Counted from the first letter of the stretch, positions 19,150 to 28,576 are shown. The stretch is DNA of 57,581 nt from Bacteroidia bacterium (GCA_009930305.1 RZYM01000012.1:1-57581), one strand, 5' to 3'. Notes: generated from the letters alone by a model not told the origin. Translations and numbers: made by a program.

Positions 19150-22100
19150 ATGACAAAATTTAATGAAGATTCAAGGGTCAAAATACCAGCCATACTGCAC
19201 CTTTGCAAACTTGGTTACAAATATATTTCGCTAAATAATGCGGTTTGGGATACAGAGACAAATATTTTCACAGAAATATTCAAAGAATCTATAGTAAAAA
19301 TTAACCCTGACTTTGACCAAAACCAAGCAGAACGTTTATTGGTTGACATATCTCTTTTACTAAGTAACGAAGATTTAGGCAAAGCTTATTTTGAAAAATT
19401 GATTAGTGAATCAGGTGTTAAACTGATTGACTTTAACAATTTTGAAAACAACACTTTTAATGTTGTAACCGAATTGACTTATAAAAACGGAGAAGAAGAA
19501 TTCAGACCAGATATAATTCTTTTAATTAATGGAATGCCTTTGGCATTTATTGAAGTTAAAAAGCCAAACAACCGAGACGGAATAATTGCTGAACGCGATA
19601 GAATAAACAAGCGATTCCAAAACAAGAAATTTAGAAAGTTTGTAAACATTACTCAATTGATGGTTTTCTCCAACAATATGGAGTATGACAACGAAGATAT
19701 TGAACCATTACAAGGTGCTTTTTATGCTTCACCTTCATACACAAAACCTATATTCAACTATTTTAGGGAAGAAGAAAAATTTGATTTAGAAAAACTATTA
19801 GCGGTTGAAGATGATAATTTAGAAAACTTCGTTTTAAAGGATAACAATTTGGCAGTTATAAAAAGTTCCAAAGAGTTCTTGACAAATAAAAGCCCTGGAA
19901 CTCCGACAAATCGTATTCTTACATCATTATTTTCAAAAAACAGATTGGCGTTTATTTTAAAATATGCTATTGCCTATGTGGATGAGAAAAATGGAATTGA
20001 AAAACACGTTATGCGTTACCCTCAAATTTTTGCCACAAAAGCCATTGAAAACAAATTGGAAAGTGGAATTAAAAAAGGAATTATCTGGCATACACAAGGA
20101 AGCGGAAAAACTGCATTGGCTTTTTACAATGTTCGCTACCTAACTGATTATTTTCAAAAGAAAAAAGTAATTCCTAAGTTTTATTTTATAGTTGACCGTT
20201 TAGACTTGCTTATACAGGCACAGCGTGAATTTACTGCTCGTGGCTTGATTGTTCATATTGTTGATTCTAGAGCTGATTTTGTAAAATCAATAAAAACAAA
20301 TACTGCCATCCACAACCATTCTGGCTTAGCTGAAATAACTGTAGTTAACATCCAAAGATTCAGCGAAGAAGCCAATGCAACTAAAAAACAAGATTACGAC
20401 ATAAATATTCAGCGAATTTACTTCTTAGACGAAGTACACCGTAGTTATAATCCACAAGGCAGTTTCTTGGCAAATCTTACACTATCCGACACAAATGCAA
20501 TAAAAATCGGATTAACGGGTACGCCACTCATTACAAAAGATCATCACTCTACAGACTTATTTGGAAATTACATTCACAAATATTATTACAATGCTTCAAT
20601 TGCCGATGGTTACACGCTTCGCTTAATAAGAGAAGAAATTGAAAGCGATTATAAAATTGTGCTGAAAGATGCCTTGGATAAAATCAAGATTTTAAAAGGC
20701 GACATTGAAAGACAAAAGGTTTTTGCTCACCCAAACTTTGTTGAGCCAATGCTCGACTATATTGTAAACGATTTTGAAAATAGCCGTTTGACTTTTTCCG
20801 ATAGTTCCATTGGCGGTATGGTGGTTTGCGATAGTTCGGACCAGGCAAAAGAAATGTACCGAATATTCAATGAAAAATATTCTGTAAAAACGGAACAAGA
20901 AGAATTGTCGCAAGCAGCTGATGACAGTCCAATCTATAAAGTCAAACCCAAAAAGAGTTATGAAGTAAAAACGGCTGCTTTAATTCTTCACGATATTGGC
21001 GAAAAAGAAGAACGAAAAAAATGGGTTGAAGATTTTAAAGAGGGAGAAATTGATTTGCTTTTTGTTTACAACATGCTTTTAACCGGATTTGATGCCAAAA
21101 GATTAAAAAAATTATATATCGGTCGCGTTATAAGAAGTCATAATCTTTTACAAACTCTTACACGTGTAAACCGAACCTACAAAAATTTTAAATACGGCTA
21201 TGTGGTTGATTTTGCCGACATACGAGCAGAATTTGATGCAACCAACAAAGCCTATTTTGATGAATTACAAGAAGAACTGGGCGATGAAATGGAGTTTTAC
21301 TCCGACTTGTTCAAATCGAAAGAGGAAATTGAAAAAGAAATTGAGGAAATAAAGGACATTCTATTTTATTTTGACACAACTAATGCAGAACTATTTTCGC
21401 AACAAATAACCCAAATTCAAGATCGAGACAAAGTATTGCTCATTAAAAAGGCATTGGGTAATGCAAAAAATTTATACAACATAATCCGTTTATTCGGTCA
21501 TTTCGATTTGCTCAAAAAAATTGATTTCAAAAAATTGGCTCAACTTTATCGTGAAACTGAAAATCATTTAGCACTTCTCAATACTCAGGAAGCATTGAAA
21601 AACAACATCGACAACACCAATTTACTGAATGTTGCTTTAGAAAATGTGCTGTTTCACTTTACCAAAATTTCGGAAGAAGAACTTATTTTAGCCGATGAAT
21701 TAAAAGACACTTTGCGAAAAACCCGCGAAACTTTAGCAAGTAATTTTGATAAGAAAGACCCCGAATTTATTTCGTTGTACGAAGAACTTAAACGCCTTTT
21801 CGACAAGAAAAATCTTGACGAAATTACTCAGGACGAAATGAAACATAATATTGGTGCACTTAATAAGATTTATGAAAAAGTAAAGGAACTAAATCGCCAA
21901 AACAATTTACTAAAAGACAAATACAACAACGACCCTAAATATGCTAGAATTCATAAACGTTTAGTCGAGAATGGCTCATTATCACAAAAGGAAAGTATTA
22001 TTTATGAAGCATTAAAAAGTGTAAAACAAGAAGCAGATCTTCAGGTTTTGCAAAATACAAAACTTTTAAAAGCTGATAGCTTTTTTAGTTCACAAATGAT

Positions 22101-22224
22101 GCGATTAGTTATTGACCAATTTAAAAATAAAAACAATATAAATTTGAACGTTGAATCATCGAAGTACATTAACAACTTGGTGGTAAACGAATATATTAAC
22201 GAATTTTACGGAAGAGCAGTTTAA
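19150..22224 (+). CDS. hsdR: Type I restriction enzyme, endonuclease/motor subunit
   Basis: The 1024-residue HsdR subunit translocates and cuts DNA in the R2M2S complex. The N-terminal PD-(D/E)xK nuclease shows FRPDIILL (Asp121) and AFIEVKKPN (Glu135-x-Lys137). The SF2 motor has WHTQGSGKTALA (Walker A), YFLDEVHRSYNP (DEVH variant of the DEAH box), IGLTGTPLI, and later motifs NMLLTGFDAKR and LTRVNRTYKNFKYG. A helical C-terminal region would bind the HsdM/HsdS core. Length is normal. It begins a plus-strand operon with rhuM, hsdM and hsdS. Confidence 0.95.
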   Translation: MTKFNEDSRVKIPAILHLCKLGYKYISLNNAVWDTETNIFTEIFKESIVKINPDFDQNQAERLLVDISLLLSNEDLGKAYFEKLISESGVKLIDFNNFENNTFNVVTELTYKNGEEEFRPDIILLINGMPLAFIEVKKPNNRDGIIAERDRINKRFQNKKFRKFVNITQLMVFSNNMEYDNEDIEPLQGAFYASPSYTKPIFNYFREEEKFDLEKLLAVEDDNLENFVLKDNNLAVIKSSKEFLTNKSPGTPTNRILTSLFSKNRLAFILKYAIAYVDEKNGIEKHVMRYPQIFATKAIENKLESGIKKGIIWHTQGSGKTALAFYNVRYLTDYFQKKKVIPKFYFIVDRLDLLIQAQREFTARGLIVHIVDSRADFVKSIKTNTAIHNHSGLAEITVVNIQRFSEEANATKKQDYDINIQRIYFLDEVHRSYNPQGSFLANLTLSDTNAIKIGLTGTPLITKDHHSTDLFGNYIHKYYYNASIADGYTLRLIREEIESDYKIVLKDALDKIKILKGDIERQKVFAHPNFVEPMLDYIVNDFENSRLTFSDSSIGGMVVCDSSDQAKEMYRIFNEKYSVKTEQEELSQAADDSPIYKVKPKKSYEVKTAALILHDIGEKEERKKWVEDFKEGEIDLLFVYNMLLTGFDAKRLKKLYIGRVIRSHNLLQTLTRVNRTYKNFKYGYVVDFADIRAEFDATNKAYFDELQEELGDEMEFYSDLFKSKEEIEKEIEEIKDILFYFDTTNAELFSQQITQIQDRDKVLLIKKALGNAKNLYNIIRLFGHFDLLKKIDFKKLAQLYRETENHLALLNTQEALKNNIDNTNLLNVALENVLFHFTKISEEELILADELKDTLRKTRETLASNFDKKDPEFISLYEELKRLFDKKNLDEITQDEMKHNIGALNKIYEKVKELNRQNNLLKDKYNNDPKYARIHKRLVENGSLSQKESIIYEALKSVKQEADLQVLQNTKLLKADSFFSSQMMRLVIDQFKNKNNINLNVESSKYINNLVVNEYINEFYGRAV

Positions 22225-22242
22225 TAAAATAATAAGTATTGA

Positions 22243-23292
22243 ATGAAGGATAAAAAAAACAAACTCATTAGAAATAGTACTGCTGAATTTCTCATTTTTA
22301 CTTCACAATCGGGCGAAAAAAGCATTGAAGCCAGATACGAAGATGATACAGTTTGGCTCTCGCAAAAATTGATGGCTACGTTGTTCAATGTTGAGGTAAA
22401 CACCATCAATTATCACTTAAAAGAAATATATAAAAGTGGGGAAATTGAAGAAAGTCGAACTATTCGAAATTTTCGAATAGTTCAAAATGAAGGTTTACGT
22501 GAAGTTTCAAGAAACGTAGACTTTTATAATCTTGATGCTATTATTTCTGTAGGTTATAGAGTAAACTCCATCAGGGCAACACAATTTAGGCAATGGGCTA
22601 CAGCTGTACTCCGTGAGTTCGCTTTAAAAGGTTTTGTTTTGGACAAAAAACGTCTTGAGAACGGCACATTCCTTGATAAAAATTATTTTGAGGAACTTCT
22701 TTCCGAAATAAGAGAAATAAGATTGAGTGAACGGAATTTGTATCAAAAAGTTACCGATATTTTTGCGACAAGTATTGATTATAACAAAGAGGCTGTTACC
22801 ACAAAAACCTTTTTTGCTAAAGTTCAAAACAAATTACATTTTGGAATTCATGGTCATACAGCTGTCGAATTGATTTATAAACGGGCTGATAGCAATAAAG
22901 ATAAAATGGGATTGACAACATGGAAAAATAGTCCGGATGGGAAAATACTAAAGACTGATGTAAACATAGCAAAAAATTATTTGAATAAAGATGAATTGGA
23001 ATCATTAGGACGCATTGTGAATGCTTATCTTGATTTAGCTGAAGATAGAGCAAAACGCTCTATTCCAATGACGATGGAAGATTGGGAGAAAAGATTAGAT
23101 TTGTTTTTGGAATTTAACGAACGCAATATTTTAAAAGATGCGGGGAACATTACAGCGAAAATTGCAAAACAACATGCTGAAAGTGAATTCGAAAAATATA
23201 GGATTGTTCAAGATCTGCTTTTTGAAAGTGACTTTGATAAGGAAATAAAGAGATTATTAGGTGATAATAATGATACAGAAGACAAACAATGA
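22243..23292 (+). CDS. rhuM: RhuM-family protein within the type I restriction operon
   Basis: The 349-residue product is a RhuM (virulence RhuM/Fic-like accessory) family protein. Signatures are VWLSQKLMATLFNVEVNTIN (normally W..Q..la.lF), YHLKEIYKSGEI, FYNLDAIISVGYRVNS, and RATQFRQWATAVLREF. The C-terminal part ends in HAESEFEKY. Biochemical function is not established. Many RhuM genes lie in restriction or mobile loci, and this one overlaps hsdM by 4 bases, so its product is made with the methyltransferase. A 25-base palindrome lies in its coding region at 22458-22482. Confidence 0.88.
   Translation: MKDKKNKLIRNSTAEFLIFTSQSGEKSIEARYEDDTVWLSQKLMATLFNVEVNTINYHLKEIYKSGEIEESRTIRNFRIVQNEGLREVSRNVDFYNLDAIISVGYRVNSIRATQFRQWATAVLREFALKGFVLDKKRLENGTFLDKNYFEELLSEIREIRLSERNLYQKVTDIFATSIDYNKEAVTTKTFFAKVQNKLHFGIHGHTAVELIYKRADSNKDKMGLTTWKNSPDGKILKTDVNIAKNYLNKDELESLGRIVNAYLDLAEDRAKRSIPMTMEDWEKRLDLFLEFNERNILKDAGNITAKIAKQHAESEFEKYRIVQDLLFESDFDKEIKRLLGDNNDTEDKQ
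22458..22482. repeat. 25-base near-perfect palindrome inside rhuM
   Basis: AACTATTCGAAA, one T, then TTTCGAATAGTT: a 12-bp inverted repeat with a single central base. It encodes the run around RTIRNFRIVQ. It could be an operator, a hairpin or a recombination site. Confidence 0.7.
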
Positions 23293-24914
23293 CAGAACTA
23301 GATTTTAGAGAGAAGACAAAAGCGCTGATTGACAGCTTAAAAAGCATTAGTGCAAACTTTGGCTTAGGTAACGATGGCAACGAGTTTAAAATTATTACAC
23401 AGGTTTTCTTGTATAAATTTATGAACGACAAATTTGCATTTGAGATAAAGAAACTCGATAGCAAATTAAGAAATGCCAAAAACTGGGAAAAAGAAATAAG
23501 CTCCTATTCCGAAGATAAATACGAAATGTTGCTCTTACAGTTGGGAGGCGACACCGCCAAACTAAAACCACAGCATTTTATCTCCGAACTTTTTGGCAGA
23601 CAAAACGAAAGCGATTTTGCCAAATTATTCGACGATACCTTGATAGACATTGCCAATTACAACAACGATATTTTCTCTGTAAAAACCGATGGCGGAGCAA
23701 AAGTGGTTTTATTCGATCGCATAACCGAGTATATTAGTGATGGTAGTATACGTGATACCTTTGCAAAAGCCATTATCAACAAATTGGTTGGAGTAAGTTT
23801 TGAACATATTTTTAACCAGAAATTTGATTTTTACGCTACCATTTTTGAATATCTGATAAAAGACTATAACACCAACAGCGGTGGAAAATACGCAGAATAT
23901 TTTACGCCTCATGCAGTGGCAAAAATAATGGCTGCTATTTTGGTAAATGAGCCGGTACAAGATGTAACTGTTTATGATCCTTCGGCAGGTTCTGGAACTC
24001 TTTTGATGAACATAGCCCATGCAATTGGTGAAGATAAATGTACCATTTACTCGCAAGACATTAGTCAGAAATCGTCAAGTCTGTTACGTTTAAACCTGAT
24101 TCTAAATAATCTGGTACATTCCATTCAAAATATTATTCAGGGCAATACCATTTTGCACCCTTACCATAAAGACGATAATGGGGCATTGGAAAAATTCGAT
24201 TTTATCGTTTCTAATCCACCTTTTAAACTCGACTTTTCGGACTATCGCAATGATTTAGATTGTAAAGAAAATAAAGACCGTTTTTTTGCTGGGATACCCA
24301 ACATTCCGAAGCAAGCTAAAGACAAAATGGCTATTTATTTGCTTTTTATTCAACATATTATTTTTTCGTTGAGCAAAAAAGGTAAAGCGGCCGTAGTGGT
24401 TCCCACAGGTTTTATTACCGCACAAAGCGGTATTGACAAAGCAATCCGCGAAAAACTGATTGAAAGCAAAATGCTTGCAGGTGTGGTAAGTATGCCAAGT
24501 AATATTTTTGCCACCACAGGCACTAATGTTTCTATTGTGTTTATAGATAAAACAAATAAGGGCGATGTAGTTCTGATTGATGCTTCAAATTTGGGTGAAA
24601 CCGTAAAAGACGGCAAAAACCAAAAAACTGTTTTAACACCCAAAGAAGAGCAGCAAATCATAGAAACTTTTAACAACAAAAAAGCACTTGACGATTTTTC
24701 GGTAGTGGTAAGCTACAACGAAATAAAGCAAAAAAACTACTCGCTTAGTGCCGGGCAATATTTTGAGGTTAAGATTGAATATGTGGATATTACAGCCGAT
24801 GAATTTGATGAAAAAATGGAAGGCTTTGAAAAAAATCTTAACCAGCTTTTTTGGAAAAGTAGAACTTTGGAATCCGAAATTCAGAATAATTTAAAAGGAT
24901 TGAGGTATGAATAG
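23289..24914 (+). CDS. hsdM: Type I restriction-modification DNA methyltransferase subunit
   Basis: The 541-residue HsdM is an N6-adenine methyltransferase. It has the N-terminal HsdM_N helical domain (EFKIITQVFLYKFMNDKF), the AdoMet motif I region TVYDPSAGSGTLLMNIAHA, and the catalytic motif IV FIVSNPPF. YAEYFTPHAVAKIMA also belongs to the family. The C-terminal helices contact HsdS. It forms M2S for modification and joins HsdR for restriction. It overlaps rhuM by 4 bases and hsdS by 8, so translation is likely coupled. Confidence 0.95.
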   Translation: MTELDFREKTKALIDSLKSISANFGLGNDGNEFKIITQVFLYKFMNDKFAFEIKKLDSKLRNAKNWEKEISSYSEDKYEMLLLQLGGDTAKLKPQHFISELFGRQNESDFAKLFDDTLIDIANYNNDIFSVKTDGGAKVVLFDRITEYISDGSIRDTFAKAIINKLVGVSFEHIFNQKFDFYATIFEYLIKDYNTNSGGKYAEYFTPHAVAKIMAAILVNEPVQDVTVYDPSAGSGTLLMNIAHAIGEDKCTIYSQDISQKSSSLLRLNLILNNLVHSIQNIIQGNTILHPYHKDDNGALEKFDFIVSNPPFKLDFSDYRNDLDCKENKDRFFAGIPNIPKQAKDKMAIYLLFIQHIIFSLSKKGKAAVVVPTGFITAQSGIDKAIREKLIESKMLAGVVSMPSNIFATTGTNVSIVFIDKTNKGDVVLIDASNLGETVKDGKNQKTVLTPKEEQQIIETFNNKKALDDFSVVVSYNEIKQKNYSLSAGQYFEVKIEYVDITADEFDEKMEGFEKNLNQLFWKSRTLESEIQNNLKGLRYE

Positions 24915-26175
24915 TGAGTTTAAGATTTTTAAATTGGGTGATGTCGCAACTATTTTTGCTGGTGGTGATAAACCCCAAATATTTAGTAATATAAAAAATA
25001 ATGAATGCAAAATACCTGTATTTGCTAATGGTGAAACCAAAGACGGGCTTCAAGGATACACTGACAAAGCAAAAGTCAATGAACCTGCTGTGACAGTATC
25101 AGCAAGGGGTACTATTGGTTATGCAGTTCTAAGAAAAGAACCATTTGTACCCATTGTAAGGTTATTGACATTAATTCCAAATTCAGAAAGGTTAGAAGTA
25201 TCTTTTCTTTATTACTATTTGACTTTATACAGACAAAAGGGTCTCGGTTCAAGTCAGGCACAACTTATCGCACCTGAGCTTTCAAATAGGACAATAACAA
25301 CTCCTTCACTTCATACTCAAAAATCAATTGCCAAAGTTCTTTCCGACCTTGATGCCAAAATAGAACTCAACAACCAAATAAACAGTGAGTTGGAAGCCAT
25401 GGCAAAAACGCTGTACGATTATTGGTTTGTGCAGTTCGATTTTCCTAACGAGCAAGGCAAACCATACAAATCCTCTGGCGGTAAAATGGTGTATAATCTC
25501 GGGTTGAAAAGGAATATTCCTGATGGGTGGGAAGTTGGTAACTTAGAAGAAATAGGAACTATTTTTGGTGGAAGTACACCTTCTAAAGAAAAATCAGAAT
25601 ATTTTTCTTGCGGTGAATCAACTCCTTGGATTACTCCTAAAGATTTATCAATGAACAAAGGAAATAAATTTATTACTAGAGGTGATTTTGATGTAACTGA
25701 AATTGGTATAAAAAATGCATCTTTAAAAATAATGCCGAAAGGAACTGTACTTCTAAGTTCAAGAGCACCCATAGGCTATTTGGCTATTTCCAGAGGAAAA
25801 GTTACTACTAATCAAGGATTCAAATCATTTGTGCCTGATAAAGGCTTTTCAACACACTTTATTTTTTACACTGTCCAAAAAATGATACCCACTATAATTA
25901 ACAACGCTGTGGGTTCTACATTTAAAGAAGTTTCTGGAACTACTTTAAAATCAATAAAAATTCCAATTCCAGTAAAATCAATATTAGAAATATTTGATAA
26001 AAAGGTGTCAAGCATTTTCATAAGGCAAGATTTATTAGAATTAGAAAACCAACAACTATCCGAACTCCGAGATTGGTTGTTGCCTATGTTAATGAATGGG
26101 CAGGTAACGGTAAAAGAAGTGGAAGAAAGGTTGAGTATGGCAGCAGAACAGAGTGTTGAATATAATAAAAGGTAA
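24907..26175 (+). CDS. hsdS: Type I restriction specificity subunit
   Basis: The 422-residue HsdS sets the recognition site. It has two target-recognition domains, roughly residues 1-140 and 195-375. They are separated by the conserved helical spacer KSIAKVLSDLDAKIELNNQI and ended by the second one, LENQQLSELRDWLLPMLMNG. TISARGTIGYA-type strands appear in both halves (VSARGTIGYAV and LSSRAPIGYLA). The two half-sites it reads cannot be predicted by eye. It is intact with no internal inverted repeats, so phase-variable shuffling within this gene is not indicated. Confidence 0.94.
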   Translation: MNSEFKIFKLGDVATIFAGGDKPQIFSNIKNNECKIPVFANGETKDGLQGYTDKAKVNEPAVTVSARGTIGYAVLRKEPFVPIVRLLTLIPNSERLEVSFLYYYLTLYRQKGLGSSQAQLIAPELSNRTITTPSLHTQKSIAKVLSDLDAKIELNNQINSELEAMAKTLYDYWFVQFDFPNEQGKPYKSSGGKMVYNLGLKRNIPDGWEVGNLEEIGTIFGGSTPSKEKSEYFSCGESTPWITPKDLSMNKGNKFITRGDFDVTEIGIKNASLKIMPKGTVLLSSRAPIGYLAISRGKVTTNQGFKSFVPDKGFSTHFIFYTVQKMIPTIINNAVGSTFKEVSGTTLKSIKIPIPVKSILEIFDKKVSSIFIRQDLLELENQQLSELRDWLLPMLMNGQVTVKEVEERLSMAAEQSVEYNKR

Positions 26176-26228
26176 AAAATATATCAGAATAACACAAAAA
26201 TCAATTATCAATATGAAATCACTATTAT

Positions 26229-27071
26229 CAAAAAATCCATTCATTCTTCCATGATAGAGAAATACTTTGTTTAGATATTACATGTACCAAAGACTACTGG
26301 ATGCGCGACTATATGCCGGTACAGGTCAGTGAAGATAGATTTGTTCAATTTACTTATAATCCTGACTACCTCAAAGGAGAATCCAAATACATTACTAATG
26401 TTGATAGAGTGATGCAATCTCTGATGAAATTGCCATATTTCAAAGGAATTAAAGTTATCAAATGTCTTATAGTTATATATGGTGGAAACCTTACAGTTTG
26501 CCGTGGTCAAGACAACAAAGGTGAATACACATCATTAATAATGACAGACAAGGTTTTTGCTGAGAACCCTACTCTATCACAACAAGAAATTAAAGCCGAG
26601 ATAATAAAAGCAATAGGTGAAGAGCGAATCGAATTCGTATGGTTACCTTAGGAAGGTGCAGATATCGACGAATATGGCCATACTGATGGAATGGTAAGAT
26701 TTTATGGTAAAGGAACAAATGGGAAACCATCTGTAATTGCTTATCTTAAACCATACGGAAAGGAGCAAGCCAACAAGCTTCGCAAGATTTTAGAACAACA
26801 TTTTAATTTGATTGAGTTAAATTATCCCAACCAAAACAATCTTGAGTGGGCACACATGAACTATATCCAAACCAACAAGGCAATTCTACTTCCTGGTATT
26901 GGTAATAACTCCGACAATATGGCTGAACAATCAATACTTTACCACTATAATGAAGAGAAATTCCCGGAGTACAAACAACGTATCAGCACAATACAAATGC
27001 GAAATTTTATCAAGAACTGTGGTGGTGGTCTGAATTGCTTGAGCTGGACTGTTCTTATACCAAACAAATAA
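26229..27071 (+). pseudogene. Agmatine/peptidyl-arginine deiminase remnant with in-frame stop
   Basis: One frame encodes most of a Porphyromonas-type peptidyl-arginine/agmatine deiminase. TKDYWMRDYMPVQ is the substrate-binding start, then IYGGNLTVCRG, EGADIDEYGHTDGMVRF with the catalytic His/Asp, and NCGGGLNCLSWTV with the catalytic Cys near the end. A single TAG at 26649-26651 interrupts it, and the frame continues unchanged afterwards. The N-terminal 40 or so residues are missing or scrambled, with no start in frame. It would have hydrolysed agmatine or C-terminal arginine to a ureido product and ammonia. The high remaining similarity implies recent loss. Confidence 0.82.
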
Positions 27072-27153
27072 AACTTCACTCGGCAATCTTTAGGTATTAA
27101 TAATAAATATATAGTTTGAAATAACATTCTTTAAAAACACTAATAATAGAATT

Positions 27154-27564
27154 ATGAATACTAATTATAATAAACCACTTTACACTCCTGAGAAAATCAC
27201 AACGCTTCACCCAAGAGAAATTTTTGTATTTGGGAGTAACTTAGCAGGTAAGCATGGAGGAGGCGCAGCTATAATTGCATACGAAAATTTTGGTGCAATA
27301 TGGGGCAATGGTGTTGGAATTCAGGGCAATTCATACGCTATCCCTACAATGCACGGTGGCGTTGATGTTATTAAGCCTTATGTAGACGAGTTTATCGAAT
27401 ACGCTAAAATTCATGATGAATATATATTCCTTGTTACTAGAATTGGCTGTGGCATCGCTGGATTTAGAGACGAAGAGATTGCTCCACTATTTGCAGAAGC
27501 CCTTGGTATTTTGAATATAGTACTGCCTGAATCCTTCGTGAATATTTTAAAAAGAAGTATCTGA
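27154..27564 (+). CDS. A1S_2505-type macro-domain-like protein
   Basis: The 136-residue product has FVFGSNLAGKHGGGAA, NGVGIQGNSYAIPT and TRIGCGIAGF. These motifs define a small family named after Acinetobacter A1S_2505, found in phages and chromosomes and related in fold to macro domains that bind ADP-ribose. The Gly-rich loops would form the nucleotide pocket. Substrate and role are unknown. ADP-ribose or NAD-derived metabolite processing is the plausible reading. It lies after the deiminase remnant and before the second 21-bp repeat, so it belongs to the same inserted block as the restriction genes. Confidence 0.7.
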   Translation: MNTNYNKPLYTPEKITTLHPREIFVFGSNLAGKHGGGAAIIAYENFGAIWGNGVGIQGNSYAIPTMHGGVDVIKPYVDEFIEYAKIHDEYIFLVTRIGCGIAGFRDEEIAPLFAEALGILNIVLPESFVNILKRSI

Positions 27565-27654
27565 AGACATAGTGAATTTATTATACAACACGGTGTTCTT
27601 GATATGTCCCACTAAAAAAAACATCCCCTTTTCTTTTGCAAACTATAAAAAAAT

Positions 27655-27675
27655 TTAGTAGTTTTACACAGATGT
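27655..27675 (+). repeat. 21-bp direct repeat, copy 2 (promoter-like, right edge of restriction module)
   Basis: Identical to 18993-19013. Here TTTG at 27635-27638 lies exactly 20 bases before TAGTTTTA (27659-27666), making a good Bacteroidetes promoter for the membrane protein gene 105 bases downstream. Confidence 0.7.
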
Positions 27676-27780
27676 TTCTACTGTTGGATTTAATTAAATA
27701 AATCCAATAGATACCTTGTTTAAGAACTGCAATAAAAAAATACATATTCTAGGATCAAATAAACGCTAATAATTTTTGAT

Positions 27781-28377
27781 ATGAAAACAATTAATCAGGA
27801 TAAAATAATCGCGTTGCTTTTTGTGGGATTGACAATTTTATTTTTAGTTATAGCAATGACGAATCAAACCTTCTTTGACTGGATTTTTGAAAGACATCAA
27901 AATCAATGGAGTTGGTTTATAAGACCAGTTTTTTTGATACCATTTTGTTTTTTTGCATACAAACGAAGCTGGACTGGTGTTTCGATAACTATATTCTGCA
28001 TTTTTACAAGTATGTTTTGGTTTAACAAACCGGAATACGTTAACGACAATGTTAAGGCATTTCTTCAGTTTGAAAAAGACTGGTTATATAGTGATTGGAA
28101 TTATGAAAAAATAATGCTAATTATTACAGTCCCTATTTCATTTTTCGCATTAGGATTTGCTTTTTGGAAACGTAGTTTAATAATCGGACTTGCTGTGATC
28201 GTTTTAATGGCTACTGGAAAGATTGTTTGGAGTATTCAAAATGCCGGAGAATCGGGAAAATCTATTATTATTCCTGCAATAATCGGATTAATAATATGCA
28301 GTGGACTTATTTTTTATGGATTTAAAAAACTTGAAAAGAATAAAAGACAAGACTCTAACAAAGAGAAGATTAAATAA
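27781..28377 (+). CDS. Hypothetical polytopic membrane protein
   Basis: The 198-residue protein was not recognised. It has about six hydrophobic segments: near residues 11-27 (IIALLFVGLTILFLVIAM region), 44-60, 66-80, 111-128, 134-150 and 158-178. A basic, Lys-rich C-terminal tail (KKLEKNKRQDSNKEKIK) is probably cytoplasmic. Trp and Phe content is high. Two Trp-rich loops (FDWIFERHQNQWSWFIR and WLYSDWNYEK) would face outside or the interface. It stands alone between the restriction module and the integrative element, and is preceded by the second copy of the promoter-like repeat. Confidence 0.65.
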   Translation: MKTINQDKIIALLFVGLTILFLVIAMTNQTFFDWIFERHQNQWSWFIRPVFLIPFCFFAYKRSWTGVSITIFCIFTSMFWFNKPEYVNDNVKAFLQFEKDWLYSDWNYEKIMLIITVPISFFALGFAFWKRSLIIGLAVIVLMATGKIVWSIQNAGESGKSIIIPAIIGLIICSGLIFYGFKKLEKNKRQDSNKEKIK

Positions 28378-28382
28378 ATGAA

Positions 28383-28500
28383 ATATGCACTCTGTGCATA
28401 CTGTGGCTTTGCCCCAAACCACAATTAGTTTTCTTTGTATTATTTAATTACAGAATCACAATATGCACTTCGTGCCTACCGTGGCTTCGCCCCGGACCTC
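28383..28500 (+). repeat. Two imperfect 40-bp repeats at the left border of the integrative element
   Basis: Copy 1 starts ATATGCACTCTGTGCATACT at 28383 and continues GTGGCTTTGCCCCAAACC. Copy 2 starts ATATGCACTTCGTGCCTACC at 28461 and continues GTGGCTTCGCCCCGGACC. The core GCTTCGCCCCGGACC of copy 2 (28484-28498) recurs exactly at 37228-37242. Copy 1 also shares its next 20 bases (CAATTAGTTTTCTTTGT) with the 37243 region. Confidence 0.75.
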
Positions 28501-28503
28501 AAG

Positions 28504-28550
28504 AAAAGCTCCGAAACTGTTTATTTACAGTACTTTCGGAGCTTTTTATT
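28504..28550. terminator. Strong hairpin/terminator at the left border
   Basis: AAAAGCTCCGAAA (28504-28516) pairs perfectly with TTTCGGAGCTTTT (28534-28546), extended inside by CTGT/ACAG, and T-rich sequence follows. It sits between the 40-bp repeats and the GGGGCGG repeat. Confidence 0.85.
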
Positions 28551-28556
28551 TTTTGG

Positions 28557-28576
28557 AGGGGCGGGAATAGGGGCGG
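28557..28576 (+). repeat. GGGGCGG end repeat, left copy
   Basis: AGGGGCGGGAATAGGGGCGG matches 37096-37115 at 18 of 20 positions. Each copy itself contains GGGGCGG twice. These are the innermost matching sequences on both sides of the element and may be integrase arm sites or attachment cores. Confidence 0.7.
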
